From RGIG1995 sp045652425 (GTDB lineage Bacteria > Bacillota > Clostridia > Oscillospirales > CAG-272), in contig JAZRUG010000017.1 of assembly GCA_045652425.1 (NCBI GenBank), positions 48,707-112,706 of the forward strand: a stretch of 64,000 nucleotides of DNA. Direction: 5' to 3'. Within the stretch, counting starts at the first letter, position 1, and each line of letters opens with the position of its first letter. Under the pieces are notes generated by a model. That model was not told the DNA's origin, made no database searches, and was given only the letters and a program-made list of their open reading frames with translations. Below are positions 33,997-44,244 of this stretch, one piece after another. Position numbers and translations under genes: made by a program.

Positions 33997-35934
33997 TCAT
34001 TCAAGTTCAAATGCACCCGTGTAAAGCTGATAATAAGTTCCCTTTTCTGCAATCAGCTTTTCGTGGTTGCCTCGTTCAATAATTCTGCCGTGGTCAAGTA
34101 CCATAATAACGTCGGAATTCTTAACGGTGGAAAGTCTGTGCGCAATAACAAATACCGTTCTTCCCTCCATAAGCTTATCCATACCCTTTTGAACAATAGC
34201 TTCCGTACGCGTATCAATAGATGAAGTCGCCTCGTCCATTATCATAACGGGCGGATCGGCAACTGCCGCACGTGCAATAGCAATAAGCTGTCTCTGACCT
34301 TGCGAGAGGTTAGAGCCGTTATTTGCAAGCATAGTATTGTATCCGTCGGGCAATCTTGTTATGAAATCGTCAGCACCCGCAAGAACAGCCGCCTTTATAC
34401 ACTCTTCGTCGGTAGCGTCAAGCTTTCCGTATCTGATGTTTTCCATAACCGTACCTGTAAACAGATTGGTCTCCTGCAATACTATACCGAGCGAACGGCG
34501 AAGATCGCTCTTCTTTATCTTGTTTATATTGATTCCGTCATATCTTATCTTACCGTCGGCAATATCGTAAAAACGGTTGATAAGATTAGTAATAGTTGTC
34601 TTACCTGCACCCGTAGCACCAACAAAAGCCACCTTTTGTCCGGGCTCGGCATAAACCGTAACATCGTGAAGAACAGGCTTGTTCTCTTCATATTCAAAAT
34701 CCACGTTGTACAGTCTTACGTCGCCTTTGAGTTCGGTATAAGTCAAAGTACCGTCTCCGTGCGGGTGTCTCCACGCCCATTTGCCTGTATGCTTATCCGT
34801 TTCCTTTATCGTTCCGTCTTCGGCAATTTCAGCGTTAACAAGTGTTACATACCCTTCGTCAACTTCAGGCTTTTGGTCCATAAGAGTAAACACTCTTTCA
34901 GCACCCGCCATCGCCATAATTATTGAATTTATCTGCTGTGATACCTGGTTTACGTTACCCGTAAACTGCTTTGTCATATTAAGGAAAGGAATTACAATAT
35001 CTATCGTAAAAGGCAATCCCGAAATACTGATATTCGGGAAATTGGTTACAAGGAAAAGTCCGCCCATAGTTATACAAATAACGTACAGAATGTTACCGAT
35101 ATTCATTATAACAGGACCTAATATATTTGCAAAAGCGTGCGCCTTTGTACTATCCGAGCATAATTCGTTGTTTATATCGTCAAAATCTGCCTTTACTTGC
35201 TCTTCGCGGCTGAATACCTTTATAACCTTCTGTCCGTTCATCATTTCCTGAACGTAACCCTCGGTCTTACCTATAGACTTCTGCTGACGTATAAAATACT
35301 TTGCAGAGCCACCGCCAAATTTTGTTGATACAAAGAACATACAAACAACGCCCAAAAGTATAATCAATGTCATAAGAATACTGTAGTAAAGCATAATAAA
35401 CAGTACGGTGGTTACGATTATACTTGCCTGCACAAGACTTGGCAAAGACTGCGAAACAAGCTGACGAAGAGTGTCTATATCGTTTGTATAGTAACTCATT
35501 ATATCGCCGTGCTTATTCGTATCAAAATATTTGATGGGCAGATTCTGCATACCGTCAAACATTTTCTTTCTCATCTTGCCGAGAAAACCTTGTGTAATTA
35601 TCGCCAAAAGCTGTGTCTGTACCGTAATAAATACCAAAGAAAAGATATAAAGACAGATAAGAACGGCTATCAAGGGGAATATTTCCTGTTTTGCCGCAGC
35701 CCAACTCATATTTCCGCTGTCAAGATATTTGGTTATGACCGCCATTACCTTTTGGGTAAATATTGACGGTATCGCAGAAACAAGTGAAGATGATACAATA
35801 CATACCATTACAATAGGAATTAACACGGGATAAGACTTGAAAAGGAACTTCAAAACTCTACCGAGAACCTTGAAATTCATTTTTCTCATCGGAGGTCTGC
35901 CATTCATTTGAGTTTTTGCATTCTGCTTACTCAT
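33997..35934 (-). CDS. ABC exporter, canonical half (permease plus ATPase)
   Basis: A 645-residue half-transporter starting at ATG 35934 (MSKQNAKTQM), with GGAGGTG upstream inside the preceding gene and an eight-base overlap. Six membrane helices occupy about 45-340; an unusual insertion (about 375-420, with ETDKHTGKWAWRHPHGDG) precedes the nucleotide-binding domain. Walker A is GATGAGKTT, the signature LSQGQRQL, Walker B VMIMDEATSSID with catalytic Glu, and the switch histidine is in IAHRLSTV. It pairs with the upstream degenerate subunit to form a heterodimeric exporter of drugs, lipids or peptides. Confidence 0.92.
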   Translation of the reverse strand: MSKQNAKTQMNGRPPMRKMNFKVLGRVLKFLFKSYPVLIPIVMVCIVSSSLVSAIPSIFTQKVMAVITKYLDSGNMSWAAAKQEIFPLIAVLICLYIFSLVFITVQTQLLAIITQGFLGKMRKKMFDGMQNLPIKYFDTNKHGDIMSYYTNDIDTLRQLVSQSLPSLVQASIIVTTVLFIMLYYSILMTLIILLGVVCMFFVSTKFGGGSAKYFIRQQKSIGKTEGYVQEMMNGQKVIKVFSREEQVKADFDDINNELCSDSTKAHAFANILGPVIMNIGNILYVICITMGGLFLVTNFPNISISGLPFTIDIVIPFLNMTKQFTGNVNQVSQQINSIIMAMAGAERVFTLMDQKPEVDEGYVTLVNAEIAEDGTIKETDKHTGKWAWRHPHGDGTLTYTELKGDVRLYNVDFEYEENKPVLHDVTVYAEPGQKVAFVGATGAGKTTITNLINRFYDIADGKIRYDGININKIKKSDLRRSLGIVLQETNLFTGTVMENIRYGKLDATDEECIKAAVLAGADDFITRLPDGYNTMLANNGSNLSQGQRQLIAIARAAVADPPVMIMDEATSSIDTRTEAIVQKGMDKLMEGRTVFVIAHRLSTVKNSDVIMVLDHGRIIERGNHEKLIAEKGTYYQLYTGAFELE

Positions 35935-37672
35935 TGTCTTCACCTCCGTGTGTCTGCTGTTCGTACACTTCACGGTATATTTCGCTGCTTGTAAGAAGGT
36001 CTGCGTGTTTACCCGCATTGGAAATCTTACCGTTTTCCATAACTATTATCAAATCCGCGTCCTGAACGGAAGCTATTCTTTGCGCTATAATTATCTTTGT
36101 AGTTTCGGGAATATACTGCTTAAATCCAGCCCTGATAAGCGCGTCGGTTCTTGTATCGACGGCACTTGTAGAATCGTCAAGAATAAGTATCTTGGGTTTC
36201 TTTAACAACGCTCTCGCTATACAAAGTCTTTGCTTCTGTCCGCCCGAAACGTTCGTTCCGCCCTGCTCTATCTTGGTGTCATATCCGTCAGGGAATGATC
36301 TAACGAAATCGTCAGCCTGAGCAAGAACACAAGCCTCTTTTATTTCTTCGTCAGTAGCGTTTTCATTACCCCAACGAAGATTTTCCTTTATCGTACCCGA
36401 GAAAAGCAAATTCTTCTGCAAAACAACGGCTACGGCATTTCGGAGTGTATCTATATCGTATTCTCTTACGTCAACGTTGCCTACACGAACGGCTCCTTCG
36501 GTTACATCGTAAAGACGTGGAATAAGCTGTACAAACGAAGATTTACCCGAGCCCGTTCCGCCGATAATACCTACTGTCATTCCCGATTCAATTTTTATAT
36601 TGATGTCGGATAACGCATTTTTCTTCGCCTTTGATGAATATTTGAAATTAACGTTATCAAACTCAACAGAACCGTCAGCAACGGTATATACGGGTTCTTC
36701 CGGATTAGAAAGAGCTGTCTTTTCGGACAATACTTCGTAAATACGCTTCATTGATTCCAATGACATCGTTATCATAACGTATATCATCGAAAGCATCATA
36801 AGGTTTATAAGTATCTGCATACCGTAAGTAAGCATAGCAGACATTTCACCCACGTTTATTATCGAACCGCCCGAAGATATTGCAAGTTTTGAACCCACGA
36901 GCATAACGAATACCATATTGAAATATACACAGAACTGCATTAAAGGAGAGTTGAAAGCGACTATTCTTTCAGCCTTCGTAAAATCGTTTTGTATATCGTC
37001 TGCTGCTACTGCAAATTTTTGCTTTTCGTAATTCTCTCTTGAAAAGCCCTTTACGACACGCGCCGCACGTACGTTCTCTTCGATAGATTCATTGAGCTTG
37101 TCATACTTCTTAAAAACGCGTCTGAATGCGGGCATAGCGTTTCTCGCTACTATAAGCAGACCTGCCGCAAGTACGGGTATAAGCACAACAAATGAACCTG
37201 CCAACGCGCCGCCCATTATGTATGCCATAACTACTGAAAACACCAACATTAAAGGTGCTCTTATGGCAACTCTGATTATCATCATAAACGACATCTGCAC
37301 GTTTGCAACGTCGGTAGTCATTCTCGTAACCAAAGATGATGACGAAAACTTATCAATATTTTCAAACGAATACGTCTGTATAGTTGTAAAAATATCGTGT
37401 CTTAAATTTTTGGCAAAGCCTGCCGATGCCTTAGCGCAAGTTAGCGCGGCAATGGCTCCGCACCCCAAAGAAAGTATCGCCATCAAAACAAGAACCAAAC
37501 CTATTTTGATAATATAGCTCATATCGACGATATTCGCTTCGAGCTTATTTATCACCCTTGAAGTAATAAACGGCAGAAAACATTCAATGACGACCTCTGC
37601 GATAATAAAAAACAATGTAAAGAAAACATACTTTTTATATTCTCTTACACAACCAAAAAGCCTCTTTATCAT
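35927..37672 (-). CDS. ABC exporter, degenerate-site half
   Basis: A 581-residue half-transporter with six membrane helices and one ATPase domain. Walker A (GGTGSGKSS) and signature (VSGGQKQRL) are normal, but Walker B reads ILILDDSTSAVD, with Asp for the catalytic Glu, and the switch region reads IAQRIASV, with Gln for His. This is the normal pattern for the degenerate partner of heterodimeric exporters such as TM287/288 or LmrCD. Its stop overlaps the next start, so the two halves are made together. Substrate unknown. Confidence 0.93.
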   Translation of the reverse strand: MIKRLFGCVREYKKYVFFTLFFIIAEVVIECFLPFITSRVINKLEANIVDMSYIIKIGLVLVLMAILSLGCGAIAALTCAKASAGFAKNLRHDIFTTIQTYSFENIDKFSSSSLVTRMTTDVANVQMSFMMIIRVAIRAPLMLVFSVVMAYIMGGALAGSFVVLIPVLAAGLLIVARNAMPAFRRVFKKYDKLNESIEENVRAARVVKGFSRENYEKQKFAVAADDIQNDFTKAERIVAFNSPLMQFCVYFNMVFVMLVGSKLAISSGGSIINVGEMSAMLTYGMQILINLMMLSMIYVMITMSLESMKRIYEVLSEKTALSNPEEPVYTVADGSVEFDNVNFKYSSKAKKNALSDINIKIESGMTVGIIGGTGSGKSSFVQLIPRLYDVTEGAVRVGNVDVREYDIDTLRNAVAVVLQKNLLFSGTIKENLRWGNENATDEEIKEACVLAQADDFVRSFPDGYDTKIEQGGTNVSGGQKQRLCIARALLKKPKILILDDSTSAVDTRTDALIRAGFKQYIPETTKIIIAQRIASVQDADLIIVMENGKISNAGKHADLLTSSEIYREVYEQQTHGGEDNE

Positions 37673-37860
37673 TTCTTTTCCTTTCTTCTTTTTTAATCGG
37701 TTTCATTTATACATCTACAACTAAAAAATTCTCTATATTATATCATACATTTTCCTTTTTTTCTACTACATTTTGTGAATAAGGGTATTTTTTTGAAAAA
37801 ATTCCCTCATTGAATTTATAAAAAGCAAGTACAAACCGAGGAAGTTTCACAAAAACAAAA

Positions 37861-37893
37861 TAACGCCTCTATGTTTTTTCAATAGAGGCATTA
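37861..37893 (-). terminator. Terminator of the surface protein gene
   Basis: TAACGCCTCTA pairs with TAGAGGCATTA (one mismatch), followed by T/A-rich sequence on the minus strand. Confidence 0.65.
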
Positions 37894-37896
37894 TTT

Positions 37897-39252
37897 TTAC
37901 TTAAGCATATTCAATTTAATTCTGTTTATTACAAACGAGAATATCCCAATAATCACAGCAACAATAATAAGTAAAATCAAAACTGTTTTTCCACTGCTAT
38001 TTTCGGAGTCATTCTCGGGGGACTGCGTTTCCGGAACTATTACTTGAACCGACGTATCAACAGGTTGAACTGTAGTTTCGGGAATTGTTTCTGTGGGGGC
38101 AGTTTCAGTAGGTACAGTTTCGGGAGTTTGGGTTGCAAGCGATTGAGTTTGAGGAGCTTGAGTTTCGGGCGCTTTATTGTCTGGAACATCAATTTTTAAA
38201 CTTGAATTGTTGATTATTTCGGTCTTATTTATAAGCGATTCAATATTTCCGGCGTAGTTTTCGGGCGCATAATTGAAAGAACCGATAACCGCATCTTTGC
38301 CTAACGTTATTTTTGCGCCTGTTCCGATATATTCAGTAGAGTTGGTAACGTAAAGATTCTTAACTTCTCCCGATGTAACAACAATGTTTACGCCACCTGT
38401 AACCGATTCGCCGGGCTGTTCCAAGCTTCCTGTTCCTACAACGGTACCTATTTTACCGCCGTTAATAACAAGGTTAGCATCGCCGTCAACCTTGCCGTAT
38501 TGAGTGTTGGTAATACCAAAACTTCCTGCAATTACTGTGTCCCAAGTTCCCGATTTTACGGTAATGTTTGTAGAGGTTTTTAGCGCGGAGTATCTATGTC
38601 CGCCGATAAGCATAGGGAAACGATCTCCGGCTTGATTTGTTTTGGTATTGAATGACGTCACGTTAACATTCTCGCCGACAACAAAATTATATCCGTTTCC
38701 GCCCAACATAAAGGTTGTTTTCCAGGAGTTAGGGTAATCCTCGTGATATTTATATTCAATATCTATGTTGTCAATCAAGGTGTTGCTCTTGAACATAAGA
38801 CAGGTCGTGTTACACGTATCGTGGTCAAGTATAATTTTTGCGCCGTTTTTTCTGTAGTCCGCATCGTTATATACACTTGTGATGGTAATGGAAATACCTT
38901 TTTCTGCTGTAGGTGTTTTAAATTCACTGGGAGCACTTTTTTCTTTTCTACCGTTTGAAAAACGGGATTCTACGGAGTCAATATAGACCTCGCCGACAAT
39001 AACGAGGGTACCGCCTTCCTTTTTTAGTTTGTCAAGACCGCGATAGAAAGCGTTATAAGTTTCCATTTTTTCTCCGGGTTTATATCCGTTTGCATTTCCC
39101 AAAGGCGAATCTGGAGATGAGCCATCTCCGGTGCCGTTTGACGCAACGTAAACTACGTTAGAATTTGCCGCGTTAACGAATACGGAAGAAATAACCACAG
39201 AAGACAATACGATTATTAACACTGTAAACAGTAACAGAGATGCACGTTTCAT
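37897..39252 (-). CDS. Secreted, membrane-anchored surface protein of unknown function
   Basis: A 451-residue protein with a signal peptide (MKRASLLLFTVLIIVLSSVVISSVFVNA), a beta-rich body of about 330 residues, a Thr/Pro/Glu-rich spacer (about 355-420, repeats of TETAPTETIPET) and a C-terminal membrane helix followed by RIKLNMLK. The body contains SNGTGDGSSPDSPLGNANGY and many short strands with NG turns (INGGKIGTVVGTGS), as in parallel beta-helix proteins. There is no LPXTG motif. It probably projects from the membrane through the wall. I do not recognise a catalytic site. Confidence 0.75.
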   Translation of the reverse strand: MKRASLLLFTVLIIVLSSVVISSVFVNAANSNVVYVASNGTGDGSSPDSPLGNANGYKPGEKMETYNAFYRGLDKLKKEGGTLVIVGEVYIDSVESRFSNGRKEKSAPSEFKTPTAEKGISITITSVYNDADYRKNGAKIILDHDTCNTTCLMFKSNTLIDNIDIEYKYHEDYPNSWKTTFMLGGNGYNFVVGENVNVTSFNTKTNQAGDRFPMLIGGHRYSALKTSTNITVKSGTWDTVIAGSFGITNTQYGKVDGDANLVINGGKIGTVVGTGSLEQPGESVTGGVNIVVTSGEVKNLYVTNSTEYIGTGAKITLGKDAVIGSFNYAPENYAGNIESLINKTEIINNSSLKIDVPDNKAPETQAPQTQSLATQTPETVPTETAPTETIPETTVQPVDTSVQVIVPETQSPENDSENSSGKTVLILLIIVAVIIGIFSFVINRIKLNMLK

Positions 39253-39327
39253 ATTTAGCCTCCTAAAATTGATGTCCTAAATATATTATAACATATCTTT
39301 TAAAAAAAGAAAGAGATGTAAATAAAA

Positions 39328-39354
39328 AACTTCCCGAAGAAAAAATCGGGAAGT
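39328..39354 (-). terminator. Terminator of the APC permease gene
   Basis: AACTTCCCGA pairs with TCGGGAAGTT and is followed by six T on the minus strand. Confidence 0.85.
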
Positions 39355-39375
39355 TTTTGTTGGATATTTGAAAAA

Positions 39376-40782
39376 TTATTGTTCGTTATTCTTTTTGTAG
39401 AAGAACGCGCCTATAACCAAAACAACGGCAAATACTATCAAGTAGAAGAGAACGGGGAATGAGAATGAACCGTTTGCTTTTGCATTGAGGTAAGGCTGAA
39501 TACCGTGAGCGTAAATGGCTGCAAATACCATAAAGCCTGATGCAAATATACCCAAAACAGGTAATACGATATTTTTAAGTACGTTTTCTTTTCCGTGCTT
39601 CTTAATAAACATTATAAATACGGGGATATAGAAGCCGTAAATTGTAATAATGGGAAGCTCGGAAGAGTCAAAGCTGAAAAGTCCAAAGATAGGATTCATA
39701 AGGTTTGCGCCATAGAAGTAGAACAACCAAGCAGAACAAGCCAAAACGCCGATTATAGCGGAGTTATAAGGCATATTTGTTGTGGGGCTAACTTCGTTTA
39801 CAACTTCAGGTTTAGGGCCTTGATTACGAGCTGAAATTGCGTACATAGCACGTGTAGATGCAAGCATAAGACCATTGAGAGTACCGAAGCAGGAAATAAC
39901 GATAAGTACGCTGAGAGCAGTACCGCCGATATTACCAAAGATATTCTTAAACGCCGTAGGAGCGCCTTCTGCCTGAAGTACGGAAATATCTGCCGCACCT
40001 GCGAGACCGATATAATAAGTAATATAAACTGCAACTATGATAATACTTCCTACTGTGAGAGCGATGGGGAGATTCTTCTTTGAATCTTTAAGTTCTGCAT
40101 TGATTGAAGTAGCAATAATCCAGCCTTCGTAAGCGAAAGCGGTAGCAACTACTGCAGCAAAGAGAGCAGACATATTGCCGCCCTGTGCAACAACACTTGC
40201 TGTTTTGAAGGATTCTATAGTTGTTCCGTTAACAAGACCTACTACAGTACCAACGATTGCCATAAGCAAAAGGGGAACGAGCTTGATAAACGTTGTGCTT
40301 ACCTGGAATTTACCTGCAAGCTTGGGGGAAAGCGAGTTAAGCGCGTAAGATGCAACGAGATAAAATGCTGACAATGCAAGACATGCGCCGCCTGTTATAT
40401 CTCCGCCGAATAGCTCAACTGTGTAACGAGCCGATACCCAAGCGAGAACGCTTGTCATACCGGGAAGATAAATAAAAGCGTTAAACCAAGCAACGAAGTA
40501 AGCATATTTTTTGCCGATAGTTGCTTCTGCATAGTCAACAAGTCCGTTAACCTTTTCATAATGTGAGCCGAGGTTTGCAAGGTTTAGGGCGCAGATTATC
40601 ATAACGATACCGCCGATAAGCCAAGCGACAATACCAAGAGGCATATTACCTTCGGTTTTTTCAAGTACTGTCTGCGCTTTAAAGAATACGCCGGAGCCGA
40701 TAACGATACCGACGACCATGCATATTGCTGTCAGCAGACCGAATTTACGTTCAAGTTTATTGTTCAATGTCTTTACCTCCAT
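39376..40782 (-). CDS. APC-family amino acid permease
   Basis: A 468-residue protein with about 12 membrane helices. The first helix contains GIVIGSGVFFKA, the substrate-binding GSG motif of APC/LAT carriers, and helix 6 has FAYEGWIIATSINAELKD. The length and these motifs fit the SteT-like L-amino acid exchanger group. AGGTAAAGACATTG precedes the start. The gene is divergent from the liv operon, so both directions from this gap serve amino acid transport. Confidence 0.88.
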   Translation of the reverse strand: MEVKTLNNKLERKFGLLTAICMVVGIVIGSGVFFKAQTVLEKTEGNMPLGIVAWLIGGIVMIICALNLANLGSHYEKVNGLVDYAEATIGKKYAYFVAWFNAFIYLPGMTSVLAWVSARYTVELFGGDITGGACLALSAFYLVASYALNSLSPKLAGKFQVSTTFIKLVPLLLMAIVGTVVGLVNGTTIESFKTASVVAQGGNMSALFAAVVATAFAYEGWIIATSINAELKDSKKNLPIALTVGSIIIVAVYITYYIGLAGAADISVLQAEGAPTAFKNIFGNIGGTALSVLIVISCFGTLNGLMLASTRAMYAISARNQGPKPEVVNEVSPTTNMPYNSAIIGVLACSAWLFYFYGANLMNPIFGLFSFDSSELPIITIYGFYIPVFIMFIKKHGKENVLKNIVLPVLGIFASGFMVFAAIYAHGIQPYLNAKANGSFSFPVLFYLIVFAVVLVIGAFFYKKNNEQ

Positions 40783-40956
40783 ATAAATAAAGATAACTAA
40801 TTATAACACCTTGTTCAATGTATTTCAAGTATTTGTACGGAGTTTTTATAATTTTTTGTGATATTATGGAATAAACGGCGTTTTTTAGGAGAAAGTTTAT
40901 TGTTATGCGTTTTACGAGCATAGTTATGCAATAATTACCAAATAAGTATGTTACTA

Positions 40957-40985
40957 TTGACAAAAAAAGGCAATGGTGATAAAAT
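40957..40985 (+). promoter_or_regulatory. Promoter of the livKHMGF operon
   Basis: TTGACA (40957-40962), 17 bases, TAAAAT (40980-40985), 95 bases before the livK ATG. No T-box or other leader structure is evident. Confidence 0.7.
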
Positions 40986-41079
40986 GAAGTAATCACATTA
41001 TATATAGGTATATACTAAATTTAATAGACTGATTTGTGTGTACCGAAAACAAACTATTTACAAAAAGGAGAAAAAGAAA

Positions 41080-42237
41080 ATGAAAAAACTTCTCGCACTT
41101 ATTCTCGTTGTTGTTATGTGCGCGGCTGTAATGGTAAGCTGCGGAAACAAAGATGACAGCAACACATTTAAGATCGGCGGCATCGGTCCTACAACAGGCG
41201 GCGCTGCAATTTACGGTCAGGCGGTTATGAACGGTGCTAAAATTGCTGTTGACGAAATCAACGCTGCAGGCGGTATCGGCGGTATGCAGATTGAGTTCAA
41301 CTTCCAGGATGACGCAAACGTTGCTGAATCTTCCGTAAACGCTTACAACAAGCTTATGGACTGGGGTATGGACGTTCTCGTTGGTACAGTTACCACAACT
41401 CCCTGTATTTCCGTATCCGCAAAGATTTATGAAGACCGCGTATTCGCGCTCACACCCTCCGCTTCTTCAACAGACGTAACAAAAGATAAGGACAATATGT
41501 TCCAGCTTTGTTTCTCTGACCCCAACCAGGGTACAGGTTCTGCTACCTACATTGCAGCTAATATGGCTGACAAGAAGATAGCTATTATCTACAGAAACGA
41601 TGATGCATATTCTCAGGGCATCAGAGATACTTTTGCTACCGAAGCAAGAGCAAAGAATCTTAACATTGTATATGAAGGTACCTTTACCGAAGATACAGCA
41701 ACAGACTTCTCAGTACAGCTCACAGCTGCAAAGGCTGCAAACGCTGACCTTATCTTCCTTCCTATTTACTATCAGCCCGCATCTGTAATTCTTTCTCAGG
41801 CAAAGACTATGGACTATGCTCCTACATTCTTCGGCGTTGACGGTATGGACGGTATTCTTACAATGGAAAACTTTGACATCAAGCTTGCTGAAGGCGTAAT
41901 GGTTCTCACACCTTTCTCTGCAGACGCTGAAGATGAACTCACAAAGAACTTTGTAAAGAAGTACAAAGAGCTTCACAATGAAATCCCCAACCAGTTTGCA
42001 GCAGACGGTTATGACTGTATCTACGCAGTTAAGGCAGCTTACGAAAAGGCAGGCTGCACAGCAGATATGTCCAGAACAGAGCTTTGCGAAGCACTTGTAA
42101 AGGCAATTAAGGAAATCAGCTTTGACGGTCTTACCGGTCAGGATATGACTTGGTCCGATAAGGGTGAAGTTAACAAGATGCCTACAGCAGTTGTAATCAA
42201 GGACGGCGCGTACGTTTCTGCAGAAGCTGCTGAATAA
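41080..42237 (+). CDS. livK: Branched-chain amino acid ABC transporter, substrate-binding lipoprotein
   Basis: A 385-residue lipoprotein starting at the ATG at 41080 behind AAAAAGGAG. The signal MKKLLALILVVVMCAAVMVSC ends in a lipobox cysteine. The mature part has the type I periplasmic binding fold with IGGIGPTTGGAAIYGQAVMNGAKIAVDEINAAGGI. It captures a branched-chain or related amino acid and hands it to LivHMGF. It is first in the operon and its codon use (many AAG, GCA, CTC) differs from its neighbours, as expected for a highly expressed gene. Confidence 0.94.
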   Translation: MKKLLALILVVVMCAAVMVSCGNKDDSNTFKIGGIGPTTGGAAIYGQAVMNGAKIAVDEINAAGGIGGMQIEFNFQDDANVAESSVNAYNKLMDWGMDVLVGTVTTTPCISVSAKIYEDRVFALTPSASSTDVTKDKDNMFQLCFSDPNQGTGSATYIAANMADKKIAIIYRNDDAYSQGIRDTFATEARAKNLNIVYEGTFTEDTATDFSVQLTAAKAANADLIFLPIYYQPASVILSQAKTMDYAPTFFGVDGMDGILTMENFDIKLAEGVMVLTPFSADAEDELTKNFVKKYKELHNEIPNQFAADGYDCIYAVKAAYEKAGCTADMSRTELCEALVKAIKEISFDGLTGQDMTWSDKGEVNKMPTAVVIKDGAYVSAEAAE

Positions 42238-42282
42238 TAAAAAACTATTTAGTAAAAAAGTAATTCACGAGGTGCAATTCTA

Positions 42283-43164
42283 ATGTTGGAATTTCTTTCC
42301 TACTTGATCAGCGGAATAAGCCTCGGAAGCGTTTATGCAATTATCGCATTGGGATACACGATGGTGTATGGCATAGCGAAAATGCTTAACTTTGCACACG
42401 GCGACGTTATCATGGTGGGCGGATACGTAAGTCTGCTCGCCATGACGTCTCTTGGGCTTCCGACATGGGCTGCGATTCTTCTGGCTATGGTGGTATGTAC
42501 AGTTTTAGGTGTAATAATTGAAGGATTGGCATATAAGCCGCTGCGTTCAGCACCTTCTCTTGCCGTACTGATTACAGCAATCGGCGTATCGTATTTTCTT
42601 CAGAATTCGGCTTTGCTTATTTGGGGCGCAAACCCGAAAGTATATTCTCCCATAATTGAAGGAACATTCAAGCTTTTTAATGGTAAGCTTCCTATTTCTT
42701 ATATTTCAATGCTTACCGTTCTTGTATGTATCGTAATAATGATAGGTCTTACAATATTTACAAGCAAGAGCAAAATGGGTAAGGCTATGAGAGCCTGCTC
42801 CGAGGACAAGGCTGCAGCACAGCTTATGGGTATCAACGTAAACAAGACGATATCTTTGACGTTTGCCATAGGCTCGGCATTAGCTGCGATAGCCGGAGTT
42901 CTCCTTTGTTCATCATATCCGACTCTTATGCCTACGACGGGTTCGATGCCCGGTATTAAGGCGTTTACCGCAGCCGTATTCGGCGGTATCGGTTCAATTC
43001 CCGGTGCTTTTTTAGGCGGTATATTGCTCGGAATAATCGAGTCTCTTGCGAAAGCATATATTTCGACACAGCTTGCAAATACCGTTGTGTTTGCAGTGCT
43101 TATCATCGTTCTGTTGGTACGTCCTGCCGGACTTCTCGGCAAATATGTACCGGAAAAGGTATAG
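42283..43164 (+). CDS. livH: Branched-chain amino acid ABC transporter permease LivH
   Basis: A 293-residue permease with eight or more helices. It has the LivH start LISGISLGSVYAIIALGYTMVYGIAKMLNFAHGD and the late FTAAVFGGIGSIPGAFLGGILLG coupling region. Start at ATG after GAGGTGCAA. Operon position two. Confidence 0.94.
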   Translation: MLEFLSYLISGISLGSVYAIIALGYTMVYGIAKMLNFAHGDVIMVGGYVSLLAMTSLGLPTWAAILLAMVVCTVLGVIIEGLAYKPLRSAPSLAVLITAIGVSYFLQNSALLIWGANPKVYSPIIEGTFKLFNGKLPISYISMLTVLVCIVIMIGLTIFTSKSKMGKAMRACSEDKAAAQLMGINVNKTISLTFAIGSALAAIAGVLLCSSYPTLMPTTGSMPGIKAFTAAVFGGIGSIPGAFLGGILLGIIESLAKAYISTQLANTVVFAVLIIVLLVRPAGLLGKYVPEKV

Positions 43165-43173
43165 GGTGGAGCG

Positions 43174-44244
43174 ATGAAGAAATTTAATTTAAAAAAGACT
43201 ACTAAAGTTGACTTTGCTACATATCTCGGCGTAATCGTAATGTTTATCGTTTTGACTGTAATGCAAAACGGCGGTATGCTTACTTACTCTATGTCGGGTA
43301 TGCTTGTTCCTATTTGTTGTTTTATCGTAATGGCTGTATCACTCAACCTTACGGTTGGTATACTCGGTGAACTCAGCCTCGGCCACGCGGGATTTGTAAG
43401 CGTGGGCGCATTTTCGGGCATTATTGCTTCACAGAGCCTTATCGGCGTTATAGAATCAGCGCCGTTAAGACTTGGTATAGCGCTTGTTGTAGGCGCAATA
43501 TTCGCCGCAATTGCAGGTTTCTTGGTTGGTATTCCCGTTCTTCGTCTTAGGGGCGACTACCTTGCGATTGTAACACTTGCTTTCGGCGAGATTATAAAGG
43601 ACCTTATTAACTGTTTGCTTGTTGGTATAGATTCCAAGGGACTTCATGTACTTTTCAATGCAAAGGGACTTCTTACAGTTGAAGACCTCCATTTGCAAGA
43701 GGGCGGAAGAGTAATAATTAAGGGAGCGCAGGGCGCAACCGGTATACAGACTATATCTACGTTTACCGCAGGTTTTATACTTATAATGATAACGCTTATC
43801 GTTGTACTTAACCTCACGAGAAGCCGTTCGGGCAGAGCTATTATGGCTTTGAGAGATAACAGAATTGCGGCTGAATCGGTTGGTATCAACGTTACGAAGT
43901 ACAAGCTTATGGCGTTTGTAACGTCGGCGGCATTGGCGGGTGCGGCAGGCGCATTGTACGGTCTTAACTTCTCTGCTGTTATTTCATCAACGTTTAACTT
44001 TAACATTTCTATAGAGATTCTTTTGATGGTAGTGTTCGGCGGTTTGGGTAACATTTGGGGCTCCGTTATTGCGGCAGCAGTTATCAGACTTCTTCCCGAA
44101 CTTTTGCGTGAACTTAACGACTACCGTATGCTTTTCTATGCGATTATTCTTATACTTGTCATGATTGCTACAAACAATCCTACGTTTAAGAATTTGCTTG
44201 GCAAGCTTATTCCCAAGAAGAAGGGGGCTGAAATAGATGGATAG
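43174..44244 (+). CDS. livM: Branched-chain amino acid ABC transporter permease LivM
   Basis: A 356-residue permease. LGELSLGHAGFVSVGAFSG and GDYLAIVTLAFGEIIK are LivM hallmarks, as is VFGGLGNIWGSVIAAAV near the end. It starts nine bases after livH behind GGTGGAG and overlaps livG by eight bases. Confidence 0.94.
   Translation: MKKFNLKKTTKVDFATYLGVIVMFIVLTVMQNGGMLTYSMSGMLVPICCFIVMAVSLNLTVGILGELSLGHAGFVSVGAFSGIIASQSLIGVIESAPLRLGIALVVGAIFAAIAGFLVGIPVLRLRGDYLAIVTLAFGEIIKDLINCLLVGIDSKGLHVLFNAKGLLTVEDLHLQEGGRVIIKGAQGATGIQTISTFTAGFILIMITLIVVLNLTRSRSGRAIMALRDNRIAAESVGINVTKYKLMAFVTSAALAGAAGALYGLNFSAVISSTFNFNISIEILLMVVFGGLGNIWGSVIAAAVIRLLPELLRELNDYRMLFYAIILILVMIATNNPTFKNLLGKLIPKKKGAEIDG

Noticed and set aside
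40783..41079. T-box or leucine-type leader before the liv operon
   Set aside because: No specifier-stem or TGGNACCGCG-like antiterminator sequence is visible between the promoter and livK.
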